Origin: Cryptomeria japonica
Lineage: Eukaryota > Streptophyta > Pinopsida > Cupressales > Cupressaceae
Direction: 5' to 3'
DNA length: 64,000 nt
Assembly: GCF_030272615.1 (NCBI RefSeq)
Contig: NC_081414.1
Location: forward strand, 827,055,396-827,119,395
Positions 24,191 through 35,374 of the stretch are shown here, one piece after another (positions within the stretch are counted from its first letter, which is position 1; every line of letters begins with the position of its first letter). Under the pieces are notes generated by a model that was not told the origin of the DNA, ran no database searches, and saw nothing but the letters and a program-made list of their open reading frames with translations. The translations under genes and the position numbers were made by a program.

Positions 24191-24208
24191 GTCCCACGGG
24201 GCATGCCA
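24191..24208 (-). other. Tat-A primer binding site
   Basis: Minus strand TGGCATGCCCCGTGGGAC, three bases inside the 5' LTR. Tat-B has GGGCACGCCCAGTGGGAC at the same place. By position it pairs with a tRNA 3' end; I do not assign the tRNA. Confidence 0.75.
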
Positions 24209-24211
24209 AAA

Positions 24212-25000
24212 TGTATATGGTGAAAATGGATAACAATAATAATGATATTGAAAGACTAAATGAATTCAACCACAAAACCCTAGCCTAACAACAACAAAAA
24301 TCCAACATAACATATGAAGATTACCTAAGACAATGCAAATCAAATGAAATCACAAAGATTATACCATCACATGTCCAATAGTGTTTGGATCTCCATTCAT
24401 CCTATCTCCATTGATCTTGCTTGATATATTTGCTCTCAAATTTTATGTGCATAAGAGCTCAACAAAAAATGGAAATATGGTTGCAAGTAGGATCGCCTAT
24501 GTTGAGAAGCGTAGTGTAGTCAAGTAGTCAACGAGGGTGCATAGATTGATTAGGGTTGATAATGAAGGAAGTATCCTCTTATATAGAAGACACTATATGA
24601 AATGGAGGGATAAGATTGAGAGGTGTAAAAGAGGTCTGCTATGATTAGAGGGTAGGTAAAAGAAATAATAAAATAATGAAAGGGGTAGGTAGTGTATGAA
24701 TTAAGAGATGAATGACGTGTCATGGGTAGAAAAGGTTAATGAATTAATTAAATAAGTAAAGATTTATTTAATTAATAGAAGGAGTGAGATCAATTAAATA
24801 AATAAGATATTTATTTAATTTAGGAAAAGGATAATTTAAATAAATAAATGTATTTATTTAAATGAGAAATAAGGCTAGAAGAGAATAAATGAATGAATTA
24901 AATAAATAATGATTTATTTAATTAATAGAAGAATTAGTCTAAAATGATTAAATAAATAAAATATTTATTTAATTAGACTGGACAATTTTAGGTGTCTACA
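24212..25000 (-). repeat. Tat-A 5' LTR
   Basis: Partner of 13415-14198, same termini and palindrome series, with a few small indels (for example AATAATAATGAT near 24234). Followed by the CTTTC duplication at 25001-25005. Confidence 0.93.
24578..24586 (-). promoter_or_regulatory. TATA box in Tat-A 5' LTR
   Basis: Minus strand CTATATAAG, conserved in all four Tat LTRs of the window (for example 51881-51889 in Tat-B). It should drive the genomic transcript towards gag. Confidence 0.6.
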
Positions 25001-25005
25001 CTTTC

Positions 25006-25740
25006 CAATTTGTAATAGCTCCATCAGGTAGATGATAGAACTAATCAACGGCTACGTCAGTAAAAGTTTGAACAAATAACCTCACTACCACTTCTTCATG
25101 TTGAACTACCAACACTCCATATGCAACTTTGAAAGCATTTAAGTGTTCAATAGTGGTTACTTTTCCATCTCCACTAAACTTAGGCAAATGTTCTTTCGCT
25201 CCCTTAGGAAGGTTATGGGTTGCCCCCAAAGCTAAAGGTATGATCGCGGCACCCCAAGGATTGTTGGCCATTGCTCTAGTAGGATTTAAAGGGGTAAGGT
25301 TTATAACAAGTGGGGGTACAACACCATGTAGAGTTAAGGCTTGATAGATAGGTGAAGCGATTGCTCTTGTTGGAGATACGGGTCTACTTCTAGCCCGTCT
25401 AGGTCTTACTTGAGAAACAAAACCGAGGTCTAAAAGTTCTTGGAAGGTGTGATCAACAATTCCCTCCCTCTGTTGTGACTGGGTATAAGACTTGGACTCC
25501 AGTGTGAAAAGTAGTCAGGGTAACAAGCGTCTAGGATTTTGTTGTTGATTATCAAGAATTTGAATAAAGAAAAGTCTAGGAACAATTACCCTCTGAAAAA
25601 CCAACACAGGATGATTTGCTTGTCTTTCTATTTCATCGAGGAATGCACTTATTCTATCGTACTCAACTTGACTTCTTCTATGTCTCCAAGCTAGAGTATC
25701 TAACTCAGAGATAATGTTAATTTTCTCTTCTTGCACCCAA
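25006..25740 (-). pseudogene. G1 gag, N-terminal part
   Basis: Continues the gag split by Tat-A. From the right: KINIISELDTLAWRHRRSQVE, later VVPPLVINLTPLNPTRAMANN, then the capsid-like start HLPKFSGDGKVTTIEHLNAF and VRLFVQTFTD, ending FYHLPDGAITNWK at the insertion. Stops occur near 25513 and 25038. The frame resumes at 13409 with the continuation of the same core, which proves the nesting. Confidence 0.85.
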
Positions 25741-25850
25741 GTTAATTATGGTTATAAAATAGTTAAGAACCCTTCGTGAGGAAGCACCATTTATAAAGAA
25801 CAAAGCATCACTATTATGATGACTTTTGTTAAAACCAATTTTCTTGTTCA

Positions 25851-25870
25851 TCCCCAGTAGAGTCACCAAA
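25851..25870 (-). other. G1 primer binding site
   Basis: Minus strand TGGTGACTCTCTACTGGGGA, six bases inside the LTR edge at 25877. TGGTGACTC...CTGGGGA is a form met in plant gypsy elements; tRNA not assigned. Confidence 0.6.
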
Positions 25871-25876
25871 AATCTG

Positions 25877-26560
25877 TTGGTAAACAGATTTGTCTTTCGT
25901 GCTTTATTTAGTTTGGTTACCCTTAAGACCAAGAAATGAAAGACAAATTTCACCAAACAGTTGGAAAATCATTATATTGATTAACCTCTGAATTAAGGTA
26001 CAACTCCCTCTAGCAAATATTCAATCAACTTCAAATTACACACAACCAGTGTTATACTTTTCACCAAAAAGCATAGAAAAGGTTATTGCATTCACAAGTC
26101 AACACCAAATGAATGCAAGCATTGATTTATATATAACTCTTTTTATAAAGCTGATAGACTTCACATGTACAGTAAAACAAAATGAAAAGCTTATAAGGTG
26201 ATTCCTGCTGGTAATTTTCTGTGCACATAGAAGACTATAGGAGATCTTTACTTGAAACACATTCTCACAAAAATCAAATTTCAGACATCAAACACACAGA
26301 TTCGAAGTCAAAGATAACTATTATTCGATTTTCATTCATTGATGATTATCAACATTCCATACACAGAGTCTTTCCGCAAAATCCAAGAGATAGTTTTTTA
26401 AAAACTTAGTGAACCCCCACAAAGTCATTACAAAACATATAAATAGGTCGCTAGACCAATAGTTTGAACCAAAGATAAAATTAACTCGAAAGAGTTAATA
26501 AGAAAATACCCTAACTACATAACTGAAATTAAAAACAAATGATTAGACTAGCTGGCAGAC
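25877..26560 (-). repeat. G1 5' LTR (outer end uncertain)
   Basis: Inner edge TGTTGGTAAACAGATTTG at 25877 abuts the primer site. A TATA-type CTATTTATAT occurs on the minus strand at about 26436-26446. The 3' LTR lies outside the window, so the outer border (about 26.5 kb) cannot be fixed by comparison. Confidence 0.6.
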
Positions 26561-26599
26561 AACTGCCACCAATGCTAGTCATGATGTCGATTCCGTCTT

Positions 26600-29500
26600 A
26601 GTTGAATTGCCTAGGTTATTAGTTTGAATGGAAACCATAACCACCTTTGTTGCACTCCACTCTCGATGCACATTCAAGAACTCCTAAATTACTGTTACGG
26701 GCAGCAGGTTGATGTGTATTACTCTTTGCTTCCAAAGTTCTTTCTTCCTCTTTACCATCTGTACTTTGTCCCTCTATGAATCCAAGTGATCTAGACAAAC
26801 CATGAGCATCGATTCCACTTTGGAAATCCTCGTAAAATCTTCCACAGCCAACGATTTCTCAACTTTAATTTTTTTAATGTGTTTGCTGAATTGATTGATC
26901 ATCTCTGCAGTATGTTCCAAAGTATGGCTATCTTCCTTAAGCAATTGAACATCTATGCAACACAAATCCTTTTGCATGGTTATTCTTAACGCTGTTAATT
27001 TACCTCGTAGATTGGCGGATTCGCTATGACCTTGTTAAATGATTTGGTTGCGCCACTCTATTCTTTCTCTGCATATAAACATTATGTCCTTATTCAGCCT
27101 TGGCACTTGTCTTTGAGCAAGAAAATTCATCAAGCCATAGCACTGGATATGACAGAATTGCTTTGAAATCACTGCCCATTTAGTCTTTTCTTTTTGCCAT
27201 GAGATTGAATCAACATCCAGTTCCTTGGTAACTTCATTAGAATCTTTAAAAATATGAACTAAATCTAATATGTAATTGGTTCCTTGATGCACGATCGAGG
27301 TGAGCCATTCAGAGAAAATCTCTGCGATCATCTTGTTTTGTTGAATCTCATCAAAGAACTTCTGATTCCCTGGGGATTTTGAACTAAAGGGGACCAAGCT
27401 CTGAGACAACGATAATGGACTATTCTGCAGAGCATGAATATATTGGGCCATTTGCATTAAATTATGCTTCAACTCATCCTTGTCCTTCTCATCCTTCCAA
27501 GTGCGGGAGCTAATCCGTTTGGTCGAAGTCTCCAAATGTTTCACATCAACTACTCTAGTTCTGACCCCGAAATCAACTTGCTCAATGGTATAATCTGCCT
27601 TTGAAGCAATGGCAGCATCCTTATCAGATGTAGGTTTAACAATGTCTGCAATCCAGTGCTTTGTGTCTTCGTCAAAACCAATCATTGTATCCATTTTTAA
27701 CTGCTTTGACTTCGTGGATCTTCCCAAGCATTTACTTATAGCATCTTCCATCGACACTAAAATAGGAACCACATTTCTTTTCTTGGTAATTGAGTCATTT
27801 AACCATTTAGGAGCTAGATTCAGTTCCTTAGATTGCACAACTCTTGAAGGTGGCTATGTAGCATTGTCTACATTGGACTGGATATCAAGCACATGTGAAT
27901 CTTGAGCAATAGTATCTAAGTCAGCTAAGACCTTATCAGCATCTGAAACAGGGGTTTCCATATCGCACTGTACTTCCTCAGCACCCAAATCAAGAATGAG
28001 ATGAGTGGCAGGTGGCAGAAAGTTCTTCTTGTACCTTGACCTGGTAACCCGACCACCAATAGAAAGTGTAGCTTTAGTGTCAAGTTTCTCTTCTTTAATC
28101 TTAGCCTACTTTTTTCCTGCAATAGAAACATGGATGTTAGTTAAAATAGTATCTTTGTTTGCAATCTTCTTCTTTCCATTTTTGTTTCTTGAGCTGGTTG
28201 CCCTCGCCGGATGGAATCGACAACTCCTAAGCCAATTTTTTGTTCTGCAAATTACGCTAAAAGTGCATGTATGAATGCTATCTTCCATCTTTTTACTCCA
28301 GTCAACTTTTGGGAGAGGTTCATTATGTACTTGTTTCATAAACTATGAATCTAGTACATCTTCATTATTAGTAGTGACACCTGAAGTATCCATTGGCAAT
28401 TTCATGTCATGAATCTATTTCAAAGTTAACCTCGACCAACTCCTCTTTCTCACTTCAAATTCATCTGGGCAATCCTCCCAATAATCCTCCAACTAGGATA
28501 CATGTTGATTAGGCACTATCTTTTTCACATATTGGGCAATAAAACCTTTACTATCAAAGTTATCCCTTTTCACAAAGGTTTTCAAATGAAATCTCTTAAA
28601 CTCTAGCTCAAGATTTAGTGCATCAAAGAGAGACCTACAACTGTAATGGCCTAAATCAATGGAAAAAATTCCACTTGTGTCAAAGTCTTCACCATAATCT
28701 TTTGCAACATAGGTTAGCTGCCTGGAAACTTCAATCAAAATACAAGAGTCTGAAGCATATCTAGAAAACCTAAAGGGTTCACCTTTAAAATCTCCAACAC
28801 TTATGTAAGTGAAGTGATTAAACTATGTAAAGAAACTACCAATAATTTTTACTAGTTCAACCACTTCTGCAGACATTCCCCTATGCAAGTTATCTTGTAA
28901 TTCAAAGGTCAACCTCCTAGCAAAAATGTCATTCCAGTGAAGGTAATTATTAACATGTCCTTTTAAAGTCAAATGGGGGTGATACTCATAAATTTTAATA
29001 CCTTGAACCCATTTAGCATGGAATAATCATCGACACTCCCTTATACAAGCTAGCATATATAATAGGTATGATGACATGTAGAAATTCAGCATCCCAAGAT
29101 AATTTCTCAAACCCTCATGCAATCTTTCTGCAATAAAGGTTCCCCAGCCAATGAATCGATTTTTGTCTAGAGTGACCTGGATGAAGAAATACATCCAGTC
29201 TTCCCAATAGAAGGAGTGTGAATTTCCCTTAACTCTACTCAACAATATTACCAAATCTCTAATTGTAGGAATCAAATACTCACAGGTTAAGGGTCTTGGT
29301 AGCCTTGAGCCCCCTTTTTGAAACTACAAAAGCCAATTTCATGCAATGACAGTTCTGTAATACTGCTTTTTCTTAGAATAAATTCCATGAGATTTTCCAA
29401 TTATCCAATCTTCATAGGATTCCCAATGTGGGATACCCATGGCAGCCATTATTGTTTGTCTATCAATGGATAACAAAACCTCACCATTATTTTTCCTTAT

Positions 29501-29824
29501 GCATCTGTTAACTTTATCATAGTGGTTCATACATTCTAAAACCAATTCAGGGCAAGGAGGAGCTGTGGGAAATGTGGCTGCTTCTAATAAACCACTCTGT
29601 GTGATATCTCTCATCATAGGATCAGTGGCTGGGTTCCATACTCTTTCTAGGAAATCATCTAAATCTAGTTGAACCAAATCTGTATCACCCAGCTCTGGTA
29701 AGGAACTTACAAGGGAAGAAGAGTTCACTAATTTAGGTAGAGTGGGCCTCATGCTTAGCTCATGATTTTCTCCAATCAACCTAGACAAAGAAGAAAAGGG
29801 AAACTGGAAACAAACAGCTAACAA
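26600..29824 (-). pseudogene. Unrecognised large coding region, broken
   Basis: Open pieces in the same direction: 29824-29339 (161 codons), 29275-29027, 28738-28493, 28339-28106, 27838-27035 (267 codons) and 26977-26774, together about 1000 residues with at least six stops or shifts. The first pieces look globular: VLLSIDRQTIMAAMGIPHWE, FYWEDWMYFFIQVTLDKNR, GWGTFIAERLHEGL and YMSSYLLYMLACIREC. The middle is charged and nuclear-like (SSRNKNGKKKIANKD). The end is helical, coiled-coil-like (TAEMINQFSKHIKKIKVEKS). I do not recognise the family. It could be an extra open frame of another retroelement or a dead host gene family. It ends next to the G1 LTR, so G1 may have inserted into it. Confidence 0.55.
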
Positions 29825-30325
29825 AATACCCAGATCTTTTCTAAAAAAAACTGCAACAATTAGGAAAGTTGTTGAACATACCTTCCTCTGTCATCTGCAA
29901 ACCCCTGTCGCAATCTATTTCTTCCCATTCCAAAAACTCTTCTTAATGCTTATCCAAAAAAAAAATGATAATCTCGTCATGATAACTACTCAATTTAAAA
30001 GTTGAGAAAATCTTACCCATGATTACCACGAACTGTCCTCATTACTCTTCACTCATGTGACCTTACTCTTAAATGATCGCGTTCGAGAATGCATTAAATG
30101 CTAAGTCACTCCGTATCAGACAATACAGATCCCCACACTACACTTGCTATAAATGATAGATTTCAAATCATTAAATAAATAATATTCCTCTTCTTTGCCG
30201 CTGTTTATCATATCTTAAAATCCGCACCATCACCTCATGCCAAGTCACATGATCTCCAAGAAGCCTAAACATCGAACTCTGAATCTTGAGGAACAATCAC
30301 AGCATAAAACATAAACATGATAAAT

Positions 30326-30381
30326 CTTGAACTTTGAACCTTGAACCAAACAAAAAAAAGGTTCAAGTTCAAGGTTCAAAG
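30326..30381. repeat. Hairpin of GGTTCAA units, first
   Basis: Left arm 30326-30347 (CTTGAACTTTGAACCTTG...) and right arm 30360-30381 (GGTTCAAGTTCAAGGTTC...) are complementary with small slips, around a 12-nt A-rich loop. Confidence 0.85.
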
Positions 30382-30454
30382 AATGCGAAACACTGACAAG
30401 GACCAGGGAAGACTTAAAACTGCACGGGAGGAAAAACTTTTAATACGATGGTCA

Positions 30455-30496
30455 TTGAACTTTGAACCTTGAACCAAGTTCAAGGTTCAAGTTCAA
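30455..30496. repeat. Hairpin of GGTTCAA units, second
   Basis: TTGAACTTTGAACCTTGAAC at 30455-30474 faces GTTCAAGGTTCAAGTTCAA at 30478-30496 with a 3-nt loop; nearly perfect palindrome. Confidence 0.88.
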
Positions 30497-31439
30497 CATA
30501 GTGAAACTTAAACAAGATAGCAATGATCGGATTACACGGGGAATTCTTAGCAAATGACTAAACCAACGGACTAGATGGGGGCATAACTCAAACAAGGAGA
30601 CATATAGAATGGAATTTTTTATATGTGCCGCCAACAAGTACCATGCGTCGTCCCCAAAATAACAAGAAATAACAAATAGAGGAATTATAAAATGAAGAGA
30701 AGAATGCATGGATTGATCACTTCATGGAGGAATTCACCCCAAATTCAGAGAAGAAATCAATGTCGAAGAGATAATACATGGCCTAGACACTAGCTTGATG
30801 CATCACTAGCAGTCATGTTGATATGATGATGATGAAAAAGATAGATCTAGCAAGTTGTAATATGCCAGGTGATCAAATGTAGGTAGCACCAACCTCACTC
30901 TAAAGGAAGGCCACTACGAAAAGACAAGATAAAGAAGATAGTTGCGATAGGGAGGCAAATTTTCTTTGATCAAATGAGGTTGCCCCCAACGAGATGAAGT
31001 TGAGATTTGAAATATATATTGTTACTCGATACATCACAAACATGCTAGCTGCATACTAACATGTCAGATGATAAGATAAAGGATAGAGATAAAAGATAGA
31101 TAAGACAACCTAACAAAAGCAAGCCTCACTTTGGAGGAAAGCCCCTTGTTACAAAAATATACAGGATAGGCGGTTGCCATTGGTATGAGATATGCCTGTA
31201 TAGATAGCAAAGTGCATTATGCTAGCTAGCCATACGATAGGGTGAGATGACTACCAACATGGGTATCGATACACTAGATAGCCATGCGATAGGGTAGATG
31301 AAGATAGATTTTTTGGCATAGGTAGCGAGGCGCTAGATTTCCATATGATAGGGAAAATGAATTTGGTAAGTAGAAGATTGGCCCCTACCAAGGAAAATAA
31401 GAAGGATAAATTAAGAATGGTTTGGCCCCCATGTAGGCA

Positions 31440-31640
31440 ATCTTTAGAATAGATCAAGTGGCTTTTTCCCCCACCTAGGCGATCTCAAAAAATAAAAGGA
31501 TCAAGTGGTTTGGCCCCCACCTAGGCGATCTTGGAAAAGTAAAAGGTCAAGTAGTTTGACCCCCACCTAGGCGATCTTGGAAAATAAAAAGATCAAAGAA
31601 AAAGATCAAGTGGTTTGGCCCCCACCTAGGCGATCATGAA
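31440..31640. repeat. Tandem repeat, CCCCCACCTAGGCGATC units
   Basis: Four copies of GATCAAGTGGTTTGGC-CCCCACCTAGGCGATC followed by an A-rich spacer (about 50-60 bp per unit), with a weaker fifth relative starting near 31410. Lies 3' of the G2 coding pieces. Confidence 0.85.
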
Positions 31641-31649
31641 AAAGAAAGT

Positions 31650-32030
31650 AGCAAAGGAAACAAATGCATGAGATAAAAGATAAAATGTAGCTATGATGGC
31701 CTCCCCTTAGAATGATATGCATGGAAGACATGTTAGTCTAAGGAGAAGAGCAATTGTGGCATGTCAGCATAGCGATATGTTTCCATGGAATGCCACCAAG
31801 AGCAAGTGGCACATAGATATCCACAACATAAAAAAGATGCAATGCAAGAGGATAGGGGGATCCGATAATTTAGCATCAGAACCCATAGCAGTGTCAAAAT
31901 GATATATAGTATCACTATGAGATGGGTGTATCATCAGAGCGCCAAATTTATTAGATCTGAAGAAGAGCACACGAAGACAAAGATAGGATAAGAATAGAAT
32001 GTGTAAAAGAATAGGATAGAGGTAAGCCTC
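31650..32030. other. No gene recognised
   Basis: Downstream of the G2 coding pieces; only short overlapping frames on both strands without conserved motif. Confidence 0.4.
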
Positions 32031-32034
32031 AATA

Positions 32035-32739
32035 TCACTTGTTGTGCAAAGAAGAAGAAGGTGCATCAATAGATAGAGAATTAATGAAACCCGATTGATG
32101 AAGTTTTTGGATCTTGTCTTTCAAGGCCTTACATTCACTAGTGGAATGGCCAAACACTTGATGGTATCCATAGAAAGAATTTTTTGCTTTATTATCCCGA
32201 TAAAAATTCATGCATATAGGAGGAGGAAGAGTAATCAAGTAGGCTTTAAGAAGCCACAACAAGATAAGCTCTTGATCAGATAAAGGATGAGGGGTACGAA
32301 GAAACCCTTTCTCTTGTGGAGAAGGACTTGACTACTCACAAGAAGGAGATACAAAGATAATAGATGATGGAGGATGAGATGAAGATGGATTAGGCTTGTA
32401 ACCTAAACCCATCATAAATGAACATGATTTCGGCCCCAAAGGCACCTTGACACCTTGAACCAGGTGCCTAAGACCATTTCCTTTGTATCCATACTTGGAA
32501 GCAATACTGAACCCTAGACCATAACGTGATTTCAACTCCTCCAAAGGTGGATGATCACCTTTAATGGTGTAGCTAATTGTGTTCACATGATCCTGCAATA
32601 TAGAAGAATAATCATCTTTTGTAGTAGGTGTGAAAGATGTTTTTGAAATTTTAAGGTGGATAGGGTCGACCTTGTATTCGCCAACATGAGAATCAGTGAA
32701 ATATAGGGAACCCCAATCATCACCTAAACATGCATTCAA
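32035..32739 (-). pseudogene. G2 G-patch-like domain and zinc-knuckle-like segment
   Basis: First piece 32739-32332: SRYGLGFSIASKYGYKGNGL with following GLGYKPNPSSSHP matches the glycine pattern of the G-patch found in many plant gypsy polyproteins after protease. Second piece 32262-32035: FYGYHQVFGHSTSECKALKD resembles the gag-type knuckle/Y-H-x-x-x-G-H-x-T-x-x-C segment. In Tat-A and Tat-B that segment is upstream of protease; here it is downstream of both protease and G-patch. A stop separates the pieces. Binding of nucleic acid is inferred from family resemblance. Confidence 0.65.
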
Positions 32740-32754
32740 TTTAGATAAAGATAG

Positions 32755-33345
32755 TTACATAGAAGATGTCTTATCAGGAGTAGACTTAGATCTTTGTGCT
32801 TTTAGGAGACCTGCATTAGGACAATCTACTTTAGGAGAATCTTGTTTCTCAAGTGCTTCCTTCTTCAAGACTTCTTCACCCTTCTGACTTTCCTTTTTAA
32901 GAGAGACGACAAAGGCAAATGTCATCACTGTGGAGGACAATGTTGGAACATAATTTTGAAATGAAGGTGTAACTAAAATCTGACCCAATGCCATTACTTG
33001 ACATAGGTGCACGACATAAAGGTCAGCCTTGATTGTAACCACTTGATTATTTGCCAAAAACTTCACTGAAACATGAAGCGTAGAAGAAACAACTCCTAAA
33101 GCATGAAGCCAAGGTCTACCTAAGAGGAGATTATAAGATAGAGGACCTGATATTACATATACCAGAGTTGGAATAGAGACCGGCCCAACCTTCAAAGGCA
33201 AGATAACTGTTCCCAAAACACTTTTTCGACTATTATCTAAACCACAAATAAACAAATAAGATGTTGCTAGGGAGTTTGGATCAACCTTAATCTTTGGTAA
33301 TAAATCCACACTACATATCTTAAATGCAAAACCTATATCAACAAG
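32755..33345 (-). pseudogene. G2 retropepsin
   Basis: Reads LVDIGFAFKICSVDLLPKIK, then GTVILPLKVGPVSIPTLVY and YNLLLGRPWLHALGVVSS, the standard order of a gypsy aspartic protease (catalytic Asp motif, flap area, LLGRPW). The catalytic triplet is D-I-G, unusual for D-S/T-G. A stop precedes the motif near 33345. The tail (KKESQKGEEVLKKEALEKQD) is a charged linker. Confidence 0.78.
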
Positions 33346-34430
33346 AGTTCATCTAATTCCAATGCCATTAACATGAATATTATCATTAATGGATCGGCCA
33401 AGTTCCTCACTTCTAGAGGTGAAAGTTCATGGGGATAGAGCGTAATATTCATCAGGTCCGCACAGATATGATCCATAAACACATTTACATCTATCAGTTT
33501 GGCAGAAGAAGGCAATTGAATCTTTTGTAGAGCTTCCGATAGCATACCTTGATAAACCAGATTAGTTTGAAGCAAATCCCAAAGTGAGAGCTTAGAGAGA
33601 GTAATGCGATGTTGCTCAATAAGATCGTAATCACTAGATTGCTTAACTGAAGGCTTAGGTGCTTGAGGAAGATCTGACTAAGAAGGTGGTAAAGAAGTAT
33701 TTAAGTGATCAATACTTTTCCTATTTCTACATGTATTATAAGTATGTGCTACCATTCTATAAGAAGGAGCCTTAGATTGTGTATATCTCATAAAAAGATC
33801 TAGTGAATCATTTTCAAAAGGAACACCATGAATAGATTTTAGCTTCTTTTGAGAAGGACTAGCTGTGCACAATCACATGAATGATTGGTCTCTTAGGCCT
33901 TTTAGGGGCAGCAGGGACATAAATGGCATTCCCAGACTCATCATGATATGTAGAAGGTTTAGATGAAGGAATTTACTCAGCATCGACCTTTGGAAAATCA
34001 TATATGAGTCGAGACTCATCATTCACTAATGCATCATTTCTAGAAGAGAGTGCACTAGAATGAAGAGATGTTAGAGTAACATTAAGAATGGTTTCAATGA
34101 TTTTGTCCTCTTGTAACAAAATATCCCCTAAAAAAGAAGATATATTAGGAGAGGGATCAAATGCATAAAGTGGCATAGGCAAAGATAAGCCACCATCACA
34201 AGCATGAAAAGGAACATCATTAACACTTTGAATATAGCTAGAAACTAAGTTAATGAAAGAAGATAACAGATGCAATTTGAAATTAATAAACTTAAACTTA
34301 GGAAAGAATGCATAAAATTGTCGGCTGAAAGTGGAAGAAAGGGGAAAGATTTAGAATTGTCCTCTTTTTAGGGGGGCATTGAATGAATGAAGGAATGATA
34401 AAGAATGCTTTTGAAAATAATATAGAAGAA
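33346..34430 (-). pseudogene. G2 N-terminal region, unrecognised
   Basis: Open pieces 34275-33973, 33872-33678 and 33575-33333. Recognisable phrases: ILNVTLTSLHSSALSSRNDA, SKAPSYRMVAHTYNTCRNRK, LWDLLQTNLVYQGMLSEALQ and LPSSAKLIDVNVFMDHIC. The same phrases occur in the same order in G3 (53378-54230), so this is a real family protein, but no Retrotrans_gag core is visible. It occupies the position where gag should be. Confidence 0.6.
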
Positions 34431-34432
34431 GT

Positions 34433-34450
34433 GTTCACATCGGGTTCACC
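34433..34450 (-). other. G2 primer binding site
   Basis: Minus strand TGGTGAACCCGATGTGAA, four bases inside the LTR edge at 34455. G3 has the matching TGGTGAACTCAACATGAA near 56376-56393. Confidence 0.6.
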
Positions 34451-34454
34451 AAAA

Positions 34455-35360
34455 TGTAGAAGAGGGGATTTGTCACCTCCAAGATGATGAATCTCAGATG
34501 ACAAATTGATCTGTTGCTACCTCACTCAAACTAGCACTAAGGTGAGCTAGGGGATAAAAGTAACAGAGTTAAATAGTTAACCATAATTTGAGGCTCTTAG
34601 ATGACTCTGTCAAGCCTCTATCTAAAGGACAAGAATGCAAGTTTGGGACACCACGTGACGTGCTATCGTCCTGTACAGATGACATACAAAGTTCGTACAA
34701 AAAGTTCCAAGTGCGATTTTAATGCAATAAAATACAAAAAATAATGAAGCTAAGCTAGTAAATGTGATATACAAAATAACCAAGATAAAATGGAAGGAGA
34801 AAAGGGAAGAGAAAAGACAAACAATAGGTCCCCTCTATAAAGCCTCTAACCAGATGAATCTTCTCTAATGCAACCTGCACATAAGCAAGAAGGAAAATGT
34901 TGGGGGTTGTGTTTTGGAGTTTGCCTCAATCAAACCCCCATTTTGGTGTTTCCACCTCCACGGACAACCCACATAGATTGATAGAATAAAAGATAAATGC
35001 AAGATAAAATAAATGATAGATGATAGAAGAGAGATGTGATAAATCCCAAGATGCTAAAAGATGAGATATATAGAATGATAGAAAGATATTACCAAGGAGG
35101 CTTGAAAAAGCCAAGAGAGTTTCAAGAGATATTATGAGAGCTTGAGAGTGTTGTAGAAAACTAGAGACTATTGTAGCAAGTGAGTGAGAGAGCTGGAGAA
35201 AGTTGTGAAAGCCCAAAGAATAAGAGATATTCTGCCTAGAATATAGAGAGATTGAATGAAGAGAGAGGAGGGAAAAGAGGGTTGGCGAGCCATTTGAAAG
35301 ATTTGGAGCCGTTTCAACCAACATGCGCAAGTGACAAGTGGAAATGCACACTCAGAACTG
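34455..35360 (-). repeat. G2 5' LTR (outer end uncertain)
   Basis: Begins TGTAGAAGAGGGGATTTGTC. Parts resemble 56398-56800 of G3 (AGAAAGATATTACCAAGGAGG and the GAGAGTTTCAAGAGATAT stretch). An open frame at 34926-35351 has leucine/serine-rich composition typical of a chance frame through GA-rich DNA; I do not call it a gene. The outer end may lie in or beyond the foldback. Confidence 0.55.
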
Positions 35361-35374
35361 ACATTCGAGCATTG

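Larger units (their letters stand above)
13415..25000 (-). mobile_element. Tat-A: Ty3/gypsy LTR element lacking pol core, 11.6 kb
   Basis: Two LTRs of about 785 bp (13415-14198 and 24212-25000), TG...CA ends, and a perfect 5-bp duplication CTTTC (13410-13414, 25001-25005). On the minus strand the order is 5' LTR, primer site, leader, gag, zinc knuckle, protease, an unrelated 0.9 kb segment, the integrase C-terminal tail, an antisense PMD gene remnant, polypurine tract and 3' LTR. Reverse transcriptase, both RNase H domains and the integrase catalytic core are absent compared with Tat-B, so it needed proteins in trans. By eye the two LTRs differ at a few percent of positions. It lies inside G1 gag and is therefore younger than G1. 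Confidence 0.93.
29880..31240. other. No gene recognised; hairpins inside
   Basis: Non-coding. Includes the two GGTTCAA hairpins (30326-30496). The phrase GATAGGGT(GA)GATGA with neighbouring TAGCCATACGATAGG begins to recur near 31215. Confidence 0.5.

Noticed and set aside
34926..35351. 141-codon Leu/Ser-rich frame as a membrane protein
   Set aside because: It lies in the G2 LTR and is the complement of GA-rich sequence; the G3 LTR does not keep it open.
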